From NCBI GenBank assembly GCA_012838035.1, contig DUQB01000014.1, positions 1 to 36,422 on the forward strand: a stretch of DNA of 36,422 nt, given 5' to 3'. Every line of letters starts with the position of its first letter. Within the stretch, counting starts at the first letter, position 1. Of this stretch, positions 36,411 through 36,422 are shown piece by piece. Both the position numbers and the translations under genes were made by a program. A model generated the notes under the pieces. That model was given only the letters and a program-made list of their open reading frames with translations. It was not told the origin of the DNA and searched no databases. This DNA is from Bacillota bacterium (GTDB lineage: Bacteria > Bacillota > Limnochordia > DTU080).

Positions 36411-36422
36411 AATAATTGAGGC

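Noticed and set aside
1-36422. CRISPR arrays, tRNA/rRNA genes, complete insertion sequences
   Set aside because: No regularly spaced repeats, no tRNA-like cloverleaf or rRNA-like sequence noticed, and no intact transposase ORF in the six-frame track.

Overview
The 36.4 kb window is a bacterial chromosomal segment, probably from a Firmicutes-like lineage. It is rich in secreted carbohydrate-active proteins. I support about 20 protein genes: a truncated heparinase-like C-terminus at the left edge, a GT4 glycosyltransferase, a TM2 protein, a CBM-esterase with an upstream CBM-only paralog, a nitrilase-family amidohydrolase, a frameshifted serine hydrolase, three large secreted beta-helix proteins (one a clear PL6 / chondroitinase B-type lyase), a dienelactone-hydrolase-type esterase coupled to a Gfo/Idh/MocA oxidoreductase, an FAD reductase, an M14/AstE-type lipoprotein, an OYE-family reductase, an ABC-F ATPase, a sugar-binding protein, a ROK regulator, a beta-helix protein without a signal peptide, two CBM-only secreted proteins and a GH16 enzyme. 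Main observations beyond plain annotation: (1) the ABC-F gene has a complete apparent transcription-attenuation leader (promoter, 13-aa uORF with a strong RBS, mutually exclusive antiterminator/terminator, and a second terminator-like hairpin at the start codon); (2) the three large beta-helix proteins share an uncharacterised C-terminal Ig-like + 'WFG...WEAP' module; (3) a decayed fragment of a second ROK regulator, missed by the ORF track, lies upstream of the GH16 gene; (4) a CBM-only protein is a tandem copy of the N-terminal module of the adjacent esterase. No CRISPR array, tRNA, rRNA or intact mobile element was seen. Family calls come from motif recognition by eye; no database search was run.
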